A stretch of DNA of 64,000 nucleotides from Clostridium sp. Lineage in GTDB: Bacteria; Bacillota; Clostridia; Lachnospirales; Lachnospiraceae. Each line of letters opens with the position of its first letter. Within the stretch, counting starts at the first letter, position 1. Of this stretch, positions 34,263 to 44,092 are shown piece by piece. The stretch is taken from NCBI GenBank assembly GCA_023664605.1, contig JAMPFF010000006.1:1-64000 (forward strand). The letters run 5' to 3'. A model generated the notes under the pieces. The model did not search any database and was not told the origin of the DNA. It saw only the letters and a program-made list of their open reading frames with translations. Both the position numbers and the translations under genes were made by a program.

Positions 34263-34336
34263 TGTCGAATATGCTATATTAGACGTAGAAAAGGGGAAAG
34301 CCATAGAAGCGACTCTATGGTTTTCCCATATCGACA
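34263..34336 (+). terminator. Hairpin after hicB
   Basis: GGGAAAGCCATAG pairs with CTATGGTTTTCCC (34294-34326) inside an outer TGTCGAATATG/CATATCGACA pairing (34263-34336), followed by AATATTTTTCTTTT. Confidence 0.7.
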
Positions 34337-34365
34337 ATATTTTTCTTTTCAAACATCCCATCAAA

Positions 34366-34412
34366 CAAAGCAGGAAATAAACCGATATCGGTTCTATTTA
34401 TTTCCTGCTTTG
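34366..34412. terminator. Long perfect stem-loop between hicAB and the C39-like gene
   Basis: A 16-bp perfect stem (CAAAGCAGGAAATAAA with its complement) around a loop that itself contains the palindrome CCGATATCGG. Convergent genes flank it; it can serve both sides. Bases 34246-34468 hold only this and the previous hairpin. Confidence 0.75.
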
Positions 34413-34468
34413 TTATTAAGCCAAACCTACCGCTGTTTTGCCTTGACCTGTTGCACCTATACGCCCTA

Positions 34469-35137
34469 TCAGCACTTAATCTCCAAATATCCTAAAAGCT
34501 TACTCATATCATACTCTGTCAGTACGCCCGCGTGGGAATCATAGAACTTGCCGTCAAAGTGTACCAGATAATGACAGAAACGGCCCATTCTCTCCATCAG
34601 AATCGCACATTTCGGCAGCACGGTATCTTTTCCTTCCGTATACATGATAATATCGGTATGGTCGATGCCGTAATAATTCAAGGCGGAAATCACGCGCCCC
34701 ATTGTCGCCTGCCACTCTCTGCAATCCATCACGCTGATAACTTCCGCAATAGTCGTTCCCGCTAACATTGCCACGCAGGCCTGCCCGCAAAGTCCGTCTT
34801 CCTCCAGTTTGATAACATCAATGCTGTCAATCTTACGAATCGGATTCTCAAAACTATAAGGGCTGTTCTGATCCATACGGATTAAAGAACCGTTGACATG
34901 TAACAAAATTTTATGTGTGGAACCCGGCTCTACGCTCACTGCGGATTCATCTTCGATACGGATGTAATAATTTCCTTTCTCCTTGGGATGCAGTTCACAA
35001 TCAATAATCTTATTATCCAATACTAAATCGCCTTGGATGACATCCCTCTGCTTACATACCTCCCATACATTAAAAGGAAGATGAATCTCATATCCTTTGT
35101 CCTGTTTTTCGACTTTAGCTTCAAAAAAATACCTCAT
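34469..35137 (-). CDS. DUF1905-like barrel fused to a papain/C39-like cysteine peptidase domain
   Basis: 222 residues. The N-terminal half (about 1-95) looks like a DUF1905 barrel (YFFEAKVEKQDKGYEIHLPF). The C-terminal half (about 110-222) looks like a C39/papain-like peptidase: GLCGQACVAMLAG with a candidate nucleophile Cys, and FCHYLVHFDGKFYDSHAG carrying candidate His and Asp. No signal peptide or membrane segment is seen, so it should act inside the cell. I do not know this combination as a named family and cannot name a substrate. It sits at the border of the accessory patch. Confidence 0.6.
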   Translation of the reverse strand: MRYFFEAKVEKQDKGYEIHLPFNVWEVCKQRDVIQGDLVLDNKIIDCELHPKEKGNYYIRIEDESAVSVEPGSTHKILLHVNGSLIRMDQNSPYSFENPIRKIDSIDVIKLEEDGLCGQACVAMLAGTTIAEVISVMDCREWQATMGRVISALNYYGIDHTDIIMYTEGKDTVLPKCAILMERMGRFCHYLVHFDGKFYDSHAGVLTEYDMSKLLGYLEIKC

Positions 35138-35245
35138 GTTTCCTCCATTCCGGTGTCTTACACCTATATTTAATAAATTGCACTGCTTTCTCTATACCCA
35201 GTTATCATTGTAGCAAATTTCCGGAGACTTGAAAACCACTTTTTA

Positions 35246-36370
35246 TCAGAATCCGCCCGATAAATCTTCAAAGCTGATATTGATATCCACATTGGCCTTA
35301 ATGCCGTCTATGCTTCCTTCATCCGTATACTGCCATACTTTGAACTGATAAGGGAAATATATCTCTTCGTCATAATAGGCAAACCATTTATCATATTCCT
35401 CCAGTTTTTCCATATCCAGTAAGAGCATAAAAGTCTTTAAATTGCCGTAAATCATCGGCGTATAGCCCGCCTGCTTTATTTCTTCACAAAAAGTAATACA
35501 GTACTGTGTCCGTTCCTCTTTCGTCAAATCTTTTGTTCTCGCATTTTTATTGGTTACGGCCTCCACATCCAGTACAACCGGATAGGTAACGTCATAAGGC
35601 TCTAACGCATCCAATACAAATTCCGCCTCTTCCTTTGCCTCCTCGTCACTGGTTGCCTGCGTGAAAAAATAAACGCCGACCGCAATATCGTTATCCAGCG
35701 CGCCATTGATGTTATCTTTAAACATAGCATCTTCTACAATTTCTCCCTCCGTATAGCCGCGGATACCAAGACGGATAAAGGCATATTCCACATCATCCCC
35801 CGCCACTTTATCCCATTCAATTTTTTCCTGATAGCGGGAAACATCAATTCCCTTATGGGAAACCAGTTCGCCGTTTTCGTAATATTCCAAAAATCCTTCA
35901 TCCGTATGTATAAAGTTCTCCGATAAATAAGGATGTTTCGCAATGGTATCTAAAATCGGAAAAAAATAATATTGATTGCTGTCTACCAGAACAATTTCCT
36001 CCGGAAAAAACTGCCTGACCATATTAAGTGCGCCGTCTCCGGAAAGCAGCAGTTCTTTCATTGCCGCAATGATTTCTTCTTTTGTCTCTTCCTTCGCCTG
36101 TTTTGTGGCTTCCTCCGCCGCCTGTGCAAGCATGGCGTCCACTTCTTCTTTCGTATAATTATCCTGTAACTGCACTACCTGCTCCATTGCTTCTTCCGCC
36201 TCGATACGGGAAGCGCGGTATTGAAAGAGTATAATCAGGCCAAACGTAATGGCGCTTAAAGTCACAATGCAGAGGATGATGGAGGCAAACAATATTTTAT
36301 TTTCATTTCGCCGCTGCTTCCTTTTTTTTATCTTCGTCTGTAAATTATTATCCTGCATCCGTACAACCAC
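35246..36370 (-). CDS. Membrane-anchored GH25 lysozyme-like muramidase
   Basis: 374 residues, from a GTG at 36370 close to AGGAAAGG; an ATG at 36358 is the alternative. A basic N-terminus and one membrane span (about 27-50) are followed by a coiled coil (about 55-110, Glu/Ala-rich). The GH25 domain (about 170-370) shows GIDVSRYQEKIEWDKV, YAFIRLGIRGYTEG, VGVYFFTQATS and YPVVLDVEAV, with the catalytic acidic residues. It would cut the glycan chain of peptidoglycan outside the membrane. It is 26 bases downstream of the yitT-type gene. Confidence 0.9.
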   Translation of the reverse strand: MVVRMQDNNLQTKIKKRKQRRNENKILFASIILCIVTLSAITFGLIILFQYRASRIEAEEAMEQVVQLQDNYTKEEVDAMLAQAAEEATKQAKEETKEEIIAAMKELLLSGDGALNMVRQFFPEEIVLVDSNQYYFFPILDTIAKHPYLSENFIHTDEGFLEYYENGELVSHKGIDVSRYQEKIEWDKVAGDDVEYAFIRLGIRGYTEGEIVEDAMFKDNINGALDNDIAVGVYFFTQATSDEEAKEEAEFVLDALEPYDVTYPVVLDVEAVTNKNARTKDLTKEERTQYCITFCEEIKQAGYTPMIYGNLKTFMLLLDMEKLEEYDKWFAYYDEEIYFPYQFKVWQYTDEGSIDGIKANVDINISFEDLSGGF

Positions 36371-36396
36371 ATTCCTTTCCTGCTTCCCGGCGTTTT

Positions 36397-37248
36397 CTAA
36401 AAGCGTTCGCTGAAATAACTCTTAAAGCCTTCCCCGAAAATCTCGGTCGCGCTTGCAATCACCATAAAAGCCTCCGTATCTTCTTCCTTGACAATGGCTT
36501 CCACACGCGGAGACATTTGTTTTTTGGTAACGCACATCAGCACCTGTTTTTCCTTGCCGCTGTACGCTCCGCGCCCTTCAATATAAGTTACGCCGACGTC
36601 TAATTCTGTTAAAAGCCGCTGCGTAATCTGCTTTGGTTTATCGCTGATAATATAAAGAAGCTTTGCTTCGTCTTTTCCATACAATACAAGATCCAATACG
36701 ATAGAATTAACGACTACCGTAATTCCTGCATACATCGCGGCATCAATGTTTTTTAAAACAATGCCCGACATGCTTATAATGATAACGTCCGTAATAAAGA
36801 AAAGCGCTCCTGTCTTAATATACGGCAGTTTTGTCCGCAGCCATTTGACAATAATATCCATGCCTCCGGTCGTCGTTCCCATCTTCATGATAACGCCAAT
36901 GGATACCGCATACACAACGCCGCCCGCCAATGCTGCTAACAGTATATCATCTGTCGCCGGTCCAAAGGGAGCTAAAATATTGGTAAATGCGGAAATAAGT
37001 GTAATCGCATAAATCGTCGATATCGTGAATCTGATACCGAACTGCCAGACGGCAAACAGCAAAATAGGAATGTTGAGCATAAAAATCAACGTACCGGTCT
37101 CTACCGGTAAAAATCTGCTGATGATAATGGCGATTCCCGTTACGCCGCCGGGAACAAGATTATTCGGGTCAATAAAAAGGCTGATTGCCGCCGCATTGAG
37201 AAAAGACGCTCCTGTAATGACCGCATATTTTTTTACTGTTTTTTTCAT
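36397..37248 (-). CDS. YitT-family membrane protein
   Basis: 283 residues. Five to six membrane segments fill residues about 10-200 (the YitT_membrane domain: DPNNLVPGGVTGIAIII, GTTTGGMDIIVKWL). The C-terminal soluble part (about 215-280) is the DUF2179 domain (GRGAYSGKEKQVLMCVTKKQ). Function is unknown; a transport role is suspected. It lies between ilvA and the lysozyme gene on the same strand. Confidence 0.92.
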   Translation of the reverse strand: MKKTVKKYAVITGASFLNAAAISLFIDPNNLVPGGVTGIAIIISRFLPVETGTLIFMLNIPILLFAVWQFGIRFTISTIYAITLISAFTNILAPFGPATDDILLAALAGGVVYAVSIGVIMKMGTTTGGMDIIVKWLRTKLPYIKTGALFFITDVIIISMSGIVLKNIDAAMYAGITVVVNSIVLDLVLYGKDEAKLLYIISDKPKQITQRLLTELDVGVTYIEGRGAYSGKEKQVLMCVTKKQMSPRVEAIVKEEDTEAFMVIASATEIFGEGFKSYFSERF

Positions 37249-37329
37249 TCTTTTCCCCTTTTCTAAACAAGAAAATCGCTTTGCACTTAGTATGCGGACT
37301 TATCACATATCGTATTCTTGAAAACCCTT

Positions 37330-38550
37330 TTAAATACTTGCCCGGACTACTTTCGGCTTATAACCGCTTTCCTCTAACGCCTTAATAATCTGGTTTTTAT
37401 GTTCCGTTCCGTAAGCTTCCATTGTGATACGAAGCTCCACGGCCGCGTTTCTGTTGATAGATACAAACTGATTATGTTCCAATTTAATAACGTTTCCGCT
37501 CTGTTTGGCAATCACATCGGAAACTCTCGACAATTCTCCCGGCTTATCCGGTAAAAGCACCGATACGGAGAAAATTCTATCCCGCAGTACAAGCCCCTGC
37601 TGCACCACGGACGACATTGTAATCACATCCATGTTTCCGCCGCTTAAAATAGAGACAATCTTTTTATTTTTGACAGACAGATGTTTTAGCGCCGCCACCG
37701 TTAAAAGTCCGGAATTCTCCACTATCATTTTATGGTTTTCCACCATATCCAGAAAGGCTACGACAAGTTCTTCGTCTTCCACGGTAATGATATCGTCAAG
37801 ATTTTTACTGACATATGGGAAAATCAGACTGCCCGGCGTTTTTACCGCCGTACCGTCCGCAATCGTATTGACCGCCTCCAGCGTCAGCACCTTGCCCGCT
37901 TCTACGGACTTTTGCATACAATTTGCTCCTGCGGGTTCCACACCGATTACCTGTATTTTCGGGTTTAAAAGTTTTGCCAGCGTGGAAACGCCGGTTGCCA
38001 GCCCGCCGCCGCCAATCGGCACGAGAATATAGTCCACAAGCGGAAGTTCCTTGATAATTTCCATAGCAATCGTTCCCTGCCCGGTTGCCACATCCAAATC
38101 GTCAAAAGGGTGGACAAACGTATAGCCTTTTTCCTCTGCCAACTGATACGCATAAGCACACGCCTCATCATAGACATCTCCATACAAAATCACTTCCGCG
38201 CCGTATCCCTTTGTCCGGTTTACTTTGATAAGCGGCGTCGTTGTCGGCATGACAATCGTCGCCTTAACGCCATAGCATTTGGCCGCATAGGCAACGCCCT
38301 GCGCGTGATTGCCCGCGGATGCCGTAATCAACCCTTTCTGCCTGTCCTCATACGATAAAGTGCTTAGTTTATAATATGCGCCTCTTAACTTATACGCCCC
38401 CGTAAACTGCATATTTTCCGGCTTTAAATAGACCTTGTTTCCGGTCTGTACGCTAAAATAATCACTGTATACCAGTTTGGTCTCCATTGTGACACGTTTC
38501 ACAATCTCACATGCTTCCTCAAACTTTTCCAACGATAATTCCATTTGCAT
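37330..38550 (-). CDS. ilvA: Threonine ammonia-lyase (threonine dehydratase)
   Basis: 406 residues from the ATG at 38550 behind AAAGGACAG. The pyridoxal-phosphate Lys54 lies in FTGAYKLRGAYYKL, and the substrate/cofactor motifs ASAGNHAQG and PIGGGGLATG follow. The C-terminus (about 325-406) is an ACT domain (SVLLPDKPGELSRVSDVIAK), typical of the single-ACT forms. It deaminates threonine to 2-oxobutanoate, the first step to isoleucine, or acts catabolically. It begins 15 bases after ftsY. Confidence 0.94.
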   Translation of the reverse strand: MQMELSLEKFEEACEIVKRVTMETKLVYSDYFSVQTGNKVYLKPENMQFTGAYKLRGAYYKLSTLSYEDRQKGLITASAGNHAQGVAYAAKCYGVKATIVMPTTTPLIKVNRTKGYGAEVILYGDVYDEACAYAYQLAEEKGYTFVHPFDDLDVATGQGTIAMEIIKELPLVDYILVPIGGGGLATGVSTLAKLLNPKIQVIGVEPAGANCMQKSVEAGKVLTLEAVNTIADGTAVKTPGSLIFPYVSKNLDDIITVEDEELVVAFLDMVENHKMIVENSGLLTVAALKHLSVKNKKIVSILSGGNMDVITMSSVVQQGLVLRDRIFSVSVLLPDKPGELSRVSDVIAKQSGNVIKLEHNQFVSINRNAAVELRITMEAYGTEHKNQIIKALEESGYKPKVVRASI

Positions 38551-38564
38551 CTGTCCTTTCCCTT

Positions 38565-39515
38565 TCAACCCGTAATATTTTCTGCTGTGCTGACATCGAA
38601 CAACGCGTTCACAAATTCCTCTGCGTCAAATTTCTGTAAATCCTCTATTGACTCTCCGACACCGATATATTTTACCGGAATCTTTAATTCGGACTGAATC
38701 GCTACGGCAATACCGCCTTTGGCAGTACCGTCCATCTTCGTCAGGATAATGCCGGTCAAATCCGCCGTCTCGCCAAATTCCCTTGCCTGCTGTAAGGCGT
38801 TCTGCCCCGTCGTGGCGTCTAACACCACCAGATTTTCCCTATGGGCGTTAGGAAATTCCTTGTCGATAATGCGGTTGATTTTTTTCAACTCTTCCATCAG
38901 ATTTTTCTTATTATGCAGCCGCCCTGCGGTATCGCATAGAAGGACGTCCACATTCCTTGCTCTTGCCGCCGTGACCGCGTCATAGATAACGCTTGCCGGG
39001 TCTGCGCCCTCTTTTCCGCCAATGATGTCCACACCTGCGCGGTGCGCCCATTCCGTTAGCTGTTCCCCGGCCGCCGCACGGAACGTATCCGCTGCCGCCA
39101 GCATGACTTTTTTATTCTGCGCCTTTAATTTACCCGCCAGCTTTCCTATGGAAGTCGTTTTTCCGACCCCGTTGACGCCGATAACCAGAATAATGGACTG
39201 TTTATGCTCAAACTCATAAGCCGTTTCCCCCACCTGCATCTGTTCTTTGATATTTTGAACCAGAAATTCCTTACAGTCCTGCGGCTCTTTAATATGATTT
39301 TCCTTTACCTGCTCACGCAGTTTTTCCAGAATTTCCTGCGTCGCGTTCACGCCAATATCGCCCATAATCAAAATTTCTTCCAATTCTTCATAAAAATCCT
39401 CGTCAATATTGGAAAAACCGCCAAAGACGGAATCGATTCCATGCACGATATTGTTTCTTGTTTTTGTCAGTCCGTCTTTTAATCTGCTAAAAAGCCCCTT
39501 CTTTTCTTCGCTCAT
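38565..39515 (-). CDS. ftsY: Signal recognition particle receptor FtsY
   Basis: 316 residues. The ATG at 39515 overlaps the smc stop as TGATG, a coupled start. A short charged N-terminus lacks the long acidic A domain. The NG domain shows GVNGVGKTTSIGKLAGKLK, AADTFRAAAGEQL, DTAGRLHNK and TKMDGTAKGG. It docks the SRP-ribosome complex at the membrane and hydrolyses GTP together with Ffh, also encoded here. Confidence 0.97.
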   Translation of the reverse strand: MSEEKKGLFSRLKDGLTKTRNNIVHGIDSVFGGFSNIDEDFYEELEEILIMGDIGVNATQEILEKLREQVKENHIKEPQDCKEFLVQNIKEQMQVGETAYEFEHKQSIILVIGVNGVGKTTSIGKLAGKLKAQNKKVMLAAADTFRAAAGEQLTEWAHRAGVDIIGGKEGADPASVIYDAVTAARARNVDVLLCDTAGRLHNKKNLMEELKKINRIIDKEFPNAHRENLVVLDATTGQNALQQAREFGETADLTGIILTKMDGTAKGGIAVAIQSELKIPVKYIGVGESIEDLQKFDAEEFVNALFDVSTAENITG

Positions 39516-42500
39516 CAATCATCCAATTCCTTATCAATTAAATTGACACTGACTAACGTGGAGACGCCCTTCTCCTGCATCGTAATGCCATAGAGTCTGT
39601 CCGCTTTCTCCATCGTGCCGCGCCTGTGCGTAATCACAATAAACTGTGTACTCTTTGTCAGTTTATGTAAGTACTTCGCAAACCGTCCTACGTTATTTTC
39701 ATCCAAAGCCGCCTCAATCTCATCCAAAAGGCAGAACGGAGACGGTTTTAAGTTCTGAATCGCAAATAACAAACAGATTGCCGTAAGCGATTTCTCACCG
39801 CCGGACATCTGCATCATATTGACTAATTTTTTCCCCGGCGGCTGTGCAATAATGCGGATGCCCGCCTCTAAAACGTCTTCGTCCTCAATCAGTTCCAGAC
39901 TGCCCTTGCCGCCGCCGAACAGTTCTTTAAAGACCTTATCAAACTCCCTATTGATTTCGCCGAATTTTTCATTAAACTGCTTTCGCATGGAGGTGTCAAG
40001 TTCTTCGATAATGCCAAGCAGCGTCTGTTCCGCTTCCACCAAATCGTCATGCTGCGTCTTTAAGAAAGTATAACGCTCCATCAGATTCTTGTAATCTTCA
40101 ATCGCATTGACATTGACGTCTCCTAACTTTCTGATTTCATCCTTTAAACGGGAAATATCTTTTTTCATCGCGGATAAATCGGACATTTCCTCGTTGCGCA
40201 TGGAGGCCGCATCCGAAAGCGTAATCTCATATTCATCCCACATATAATTAATCTGGGATTCAATAGATGTTTCCAGCCTTTCTTTCTGCGCATTCAAACG
40301 ATAAACTTCCTTATCCAACGAGTTCATCTGATTAGAAAGTTCTTCTCTTTCTTTGAAAAAGTTTTTCTGTTTGGCCGAAAGTTCTTCTTTAGCCGCAATG
40401 TCCTCCTGCAATTTTATCTCTGTGTCGGACTGCGTCGTATGGGAAGCTAAAATCGTCTTTTCGATTTCCAGAATACTTTCTTTCTTTCGTTCAACTTCCT
40501 CTTTGCTTAACTGCAGGCCATCTTTTACTTCTTTCAGTTCCGCTTCATGCCGCTCTATTTCTCCTACGATACGCTCTACATTCTGTCTGTGGAATTCTTC
40601 TTTCTGGCGCATTTTCTCCACTTCCACATCCCATTCGGACACTTTTGCGGACTGTTCGGATTCTTCGGCACGTTCCTTTTCCAACCGGCTTTGAAACTCT
40701 GCAATCTGCGCTTCCACACTTTTTTCCAGTTTCTCGGAGTCTTCCAGTTCCCTGATGATATCCTCCTTGCCCTGCTTAATTTCCTTAATCTGCTCTTCCA
40801 TTTCCATATCTTCGTTTTGCAACGCCTCGGAACCCTCAACGGCCTCGCTCTTACGTTCCCTTGCCTGCTCCACATTGAGCCTTGCAGTATTCTGCTCAAT
40901 GAATTTACGCTGCAACTGCCCTTTAATATCCTCTATCTCAAGGCGCAGCTTATTTCTTTTGGCTTTGGTTTCTTCGATATCGTTTAGCAGATTGTCAATA
41001 TCTATAACATACTGTTTTACTTTTTTCTCCAGTTCCTCCATCTCACGACGGCGTCCTAACAGATTACTGTTATTCTTAAATGCGCCGCCGCTGATTGCGC
41101 CGCCGGGAACAAGCAGTTCCCCTTCTATCGTTACCATACGGATGCCGTAATGGTATTTTGCCGCGATTTTTACCGCATTATCCACATTATCGACTACCAC
41201 GATTCTTCCCAATAATGTCCTGGCTACGTTCCGATATTTTTTATCAATTTTCACCAGTTCATCCGCCATGCCGATAACGCCTTTTTCTTTTAAGGCCTCC
41301 AGATTTTTAAATTCCTGCGGCTCCTTGATGCTCGTAAGCGGCAAAAATGTGGCACGCCCCGACCTGCTGGACTTTAAATAGGCAATCATACTCTTGGCCA
41401 TCTCTTCATCTTCCGTTACGATATTTTGGATATTGCCGCCAAGCGCGGTTTCAATAGCCGTTTCATATTTGGCATCGGCCTGGATGATATCCGCCACAAC
41501 GCCGACGATTCCCTTTTCTTTCGATTTTTTCTCCATGACGGCCTTAACCGCTCCGCCGTAGCCCTCATAGCGTTCCGTCAGATTGGAAAGCGCATCCAGT
41601 TTGGATTTTTCCTGATGATATAAAACCTGCGTATCACGGAGCTTCTGGTCTTTTCCGGCCAGTTCCTCACGCATTCCGGCCAATTTTTCTTCCTGCACTT
41701 CCTGATTGTCATGCAGCGTTTGAATCTCTTCGTTGACCCTCTCAAATTCTTTTTCCAGATTCTTAATCGTTTCCACCTGCGCCGCTTCATCCGATTTTGC
41801 ACGCAACAGCCTGGAATTTAACTCCGCTTTACGAATCTGCACCTGCTCCAACATCGCATCAAAACTACCCATCTTGGATTTGATGGTCGCTCTGTTATTC
41901 AATGCCTCAATAATTGTATTTTTTCCGCTTTCGATATTATTATTTAACGTCTCAATCCTGTTTTGGACGCCCTCTAAGAGTTCTCTTGCCTCTTCCCTTG
42001 CCTGCTGCAATGCCGTCAGCTTTTCGTCTATCTCCGCCTTTTGTGTTAGAATATCCTCTTTTTCCTGCTGTTTTTCCTGCATGGATGCCTGAATGGAATT
42101 TACTCTGGCATGAAGATGCTCCTCGTTGCCCTGCGCGGAATGAATCTGCTCTTTTAGAACGTTCATCTCGCCCTCTAATTTAGAGCGCATAACGCCCGTA
42201 TCCGTCAGCGTAGCCCGCGCCTGTTCGATGGACTGGTCTAAAAGCTCTATTCTGCTTTCTATCTGCTCATACTCTTCTTTGATATGCTCATACTTATTTG
42301 TAGTATCGTCCAGTTCTCCTCCCGCAATCGAAAGCTTTTCATCAACGGAATCGAGCTGCTCCTTTATGCTGATATTCTCCACCAGAAAAACATTGACGTC
42401 CAATGTTTTTAACTCTTCCTTTTTGCGCAAATAAACTCTTGCCTTTTCAGACTGCTTCTCCAACGGGTCAATCTGCTTTTCCAGTTCGGCAAGAATGTCG

Positions 42501-43075
42501 TTGACACGGACAAGGTTTAGTTTCTCATCCTCCAGTTTTTTCTGCGCCGCATACTTTCTGCGCTTAAACTTTACAATCCCCGCCGCCTCGTCAAAAAGCT
42601 CGCGGCGTTCCTCCGGCTTACCGCTTAGAATCTTATCAATCTGCCCCTGTCCGATAATGGAATACCCTTCCTTACCAATACCGGTATCGTAAAAAAGTTC
42701 ATTGACATCCTTTAAACGGCATATCGTACCGTTAATCATATATTCGCTTTCGCCGGAACGGTACAATCTTCTGGAAACCGTCACCTCGTTATAGTCAATG
42801 GCAAGCTGATGGTCGGCATTATCCAACGTAATTGCCACATAAGCGGAACCAAGCGCCTTACGCATCTCTGTACCTGAAAAAATAACATCCTGCATCGAGG
42901 CGCCGCGAAGCTGCTTAATACGCTGCTCGCCAAGCACCCACCGGACAGCGTCCGCAACATTGCTCTTCCCGCTTCCATTCGGCCCTACGATACCCGTGAT
43001 GCCGTTATGGAACTGAAACGTAATTTTATTTGCAAAAGACTTAAATCCCTGTACTTCAATACTTTTTAAATACAT
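39515..43075 (-). CDS. smc: Chromosome segregation SMC ATPase
   Basis: 1186 residues from the ATG at 43075 behind GGAGGG. The N-terminal ATPase half has GPNGSGKSNVADAVRWVL. Two long coiled coils (about 170-500 and 680-1010) enclose the hinge (about 510-670, with RIVVVDNVDNAVKIA and PGGAISGGAFKNN). The C-terminal half has the signature MSGGEKSLTAICLLFA and Walker B FCLLDEIEAALDE. Two copies form a ring that organises newly replicated chromosomes with ScpAB. It follows rnc by 27 bases. Confidence 0.97.
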   Translation of the reverse strand: MYLKSIEVQGFKSFANKITFQFHNGITGIVGPNGSGKSNVADAVRWVLGEQRIKQLRGASMQDVIFSGTEMRKALGSAYVAITLDNADHQLAIDYNEVTVSRRLYRSGESEYMINGTICRLKDVNELFYDTGIGKEGYSIIGQGQIDKILSGKPEERRELFDEAAGIVKFKRRKYAAQKKLEDEKLNLVRVNDILAELEKQIDPLEKQSEKARVYLRKKEELKTLDVNVFLVENISIKEQLDSVDEKLSIAGGELDDTTNKYEHIKEEYEQIESRIELLDQSIEQARATLTDTGVMRSKLEGEMNVLKEQIHSAQGNEEHLHARVNSIQASMQEKQQEKEDILTQKAEIDEKLTALQQAREEARELLEGVQNRIETLNNNIESGKNTIIEALNNRATIKSKMGSFDAMLEQVQIRKAELNSRLLRAKSDEAAQVETIKNLEKEFERVNEEIQTLHDNQEVQEEKLAGMREELAGKDQKLRDTQVLYHQEKSKLDALSNLTERYEGYGGAVKAVMEKKSKEKGIVGVVADIIQADAKYETAIETALGGNIQNIVTEDEEMAKSMIAYLKSSRSGRATFLPLTSIKEPQEFKNLEALKEKGVIGMADELVKIDKKYRNVARTLLGRIVVVDNVDNAVKIAAKYHYGIRMVTIEGELLVPGGAISGGAFKNNSNLLGRRREMEELEKKVKQYVIDIDNLLNDIEETKAKRNKLRLEIEDIKGQLQRKFIEQNTARLNVEQARERKSEAVEGSEALQNEDMEMEEQIKEIKQGKEDIIRELEDSEKLEKSVEAQIAEFQSRLEKERAEESEQSAKVSEWDVEVEKMRQKEEFHRQNVERIVGEIERHEAELKEVKDGLQLSKEEVERKKESILEIEKTILASHTTQSDTEIKLQEDIAAKEELSAKQKNFFKEREELSNQMNSLDKEVYRLNAQKERLETSIESQINYMWDEYEITLSDAASMRNEEMSDLSAMKKDISRLKDEIRKLGDVNVNAIEDYKNLMERYTFLKTQHDDLVEAEQTLLGIIEELDTSMRKQFNEKFGEINREFDKVFKELFGGGKGSLELIEDEDVLEAGIRIIAQPPGKKLVNMMQMSGGEKSLTAICLLFAIQNLKPSPFCLLDEIEAALDENNVGRFAKYLHKLTKSTQFIVITHRRGTMEKADRLYGITMQEKGVSTLVSVNLIDKELDD

Positions 43076-43102
43076 GTATCCCTCCGTGCCGTTTTCGCAC
43101 AA

Positions 43103-43789
43103 TTAATCTTTCATCATTCTGAGCGCCTGATACGCCGCCTGCTGCTCCGCCGCTTTTTTGGTGCGCCCCTGCCCCTCTCCGATTGTCTTCTCATCAATTC
43201 TGGCCTCCACGACAAACAGTTTATCATGGTCGGGGCCTTCCTCTTTGATAAGCGCATAATGGAGCGTTCCCTCATTTTTCTGCTGCACATGTTCCTGTAA
43301 AATAGTCTTGGCGTCATAAAAAAGCTGTTTATGCTCCAAATCCGACAGGATAAAGCGGTGAATATAAGCTTTTGCCTCATCCATGCCGTTATCGACATAG
43401 AGTGCGCCGATAATCGCCTCCATAACATCCGAAATAATAGAATCTTTCGTTCTGCCGCCGGTCATTTCTTCCCCTTTTCCCAGCAGAATATATTGCTCCA
43501 ATCCAAACTCCCTTGCGCAATAGGCAAGCGCCTGCTCGCACACCATAGACGCCCGCAGCCTCGTCAACTGTCCTTCCGCCATCGTCTCATGCTCACGGAA
43601 AAGAAATTCGCTTGAAACAAGTTCTAATACGGCATCCCCCAAAAATTCCAGACGCTCATAGTCATCATATTTATTAATTTTCTGCTCATTGGCAAAAGAA
43701 CTGTGCGTCAACGCCTGCCTGAGCAGCCGTTTATCTTTAAAAGAATATCCGATTTTTTGTTCCAGTTCTTCTAACGGTTTTTGCTGCAT
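43103..43789 (-). CDS. rnc: Ribonuclease III
   Basis: 228 residues. The nuclease domain has the signature YERLEFLGDAVLELVSSEFL and the second acidic site DVMEAIIGALYVDNG. The C-terminal double-stranded RNA-binding domain (about 155-225) has HYALIKEEGPDHDKLFVVEA and GRTKKAAEQQAAYQAL. It processes rRNA precursors and structured mRNAs. It lies between acpP and smc, the Firmicutes order. Confidence 0.97.
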   Translation of the reverse strand: MQQKPLEELEQKIGYSFKDKRLLRQALTHSSFANEQKINKYDDYERLEFLGDAVLELVSSEFLFREHETMAEGQLTRLRASMVCEQALAYCAREFGLEQYILLGKGEEMTGGRTKDSIISDVMEAIIGALYVDNGMDEAKAYIHRFILSDLEHKQLFYDAKTILQEHVQQKNEGTLHYALIKEEGPDHDKLFVVEARIDEKTIGEGQGRTKKAAEQQAAYQALRMMKD

Positions 43790-43804
43790 CCGTATCTCCC
43801 ATCT

Positions 43805-43831
43805 AAAAAAACCCTTTCCGAAAGGGTTTTT
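43805..43831 (-). terminator. Stem-loop between acpP and rnc
   Basis: AAAAACCCTTTC pairs with GAAAGGGTTTTT, with a T-run on the minus strand. It lies four bases past the acpP stop and may reduce read-through into rnc. Confidence 0.8.
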
Positions 43832-43834
43832 CTT

Positions 43835-44074
43835 TTACTGCGCCGACTGAATCGAACTTTTTATTAACTGAACCGCTTCTTCCACTGTTGTTATATGTTC
43901 CGTCTTTTCCGGCGGAATTTCTATATCAAATTCTTCTTCAATTCCCATTACAATCTGAAAAACATCCAAAGAATCCGCGCCCAAATCTTCCATAAAAGTC
44001 GTTTCCATCGTAATCTCTTTCGGGTCCACGTTTAAGACCTGTGCAATGACCTGTTTTAACTTTTCAAATTCCAT
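43835..44074 (-). CDS. acpP: Acyl carrier protein
   Basis: 79 residues, acidic. The phosphopantetheine attachment Ser35 lies in EDLGADSLDVFQIVMGIEEE. It carries growing fatty acids and here follows plsX by 18 bases, linking fatty-acid and phospholipid synthesis. Confidence 0.97.
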   Translation of the reverse strand: MEFEKLKQVIAQVLNVDPKEITMETTFMEDLGADSLDVFQIVMGIEEEFDIEIPPEKTEHITTVEEAVQLIKSSIQSAQ

Positions 44075-44092
44075 AGAAACAGCCAGCCTTTC

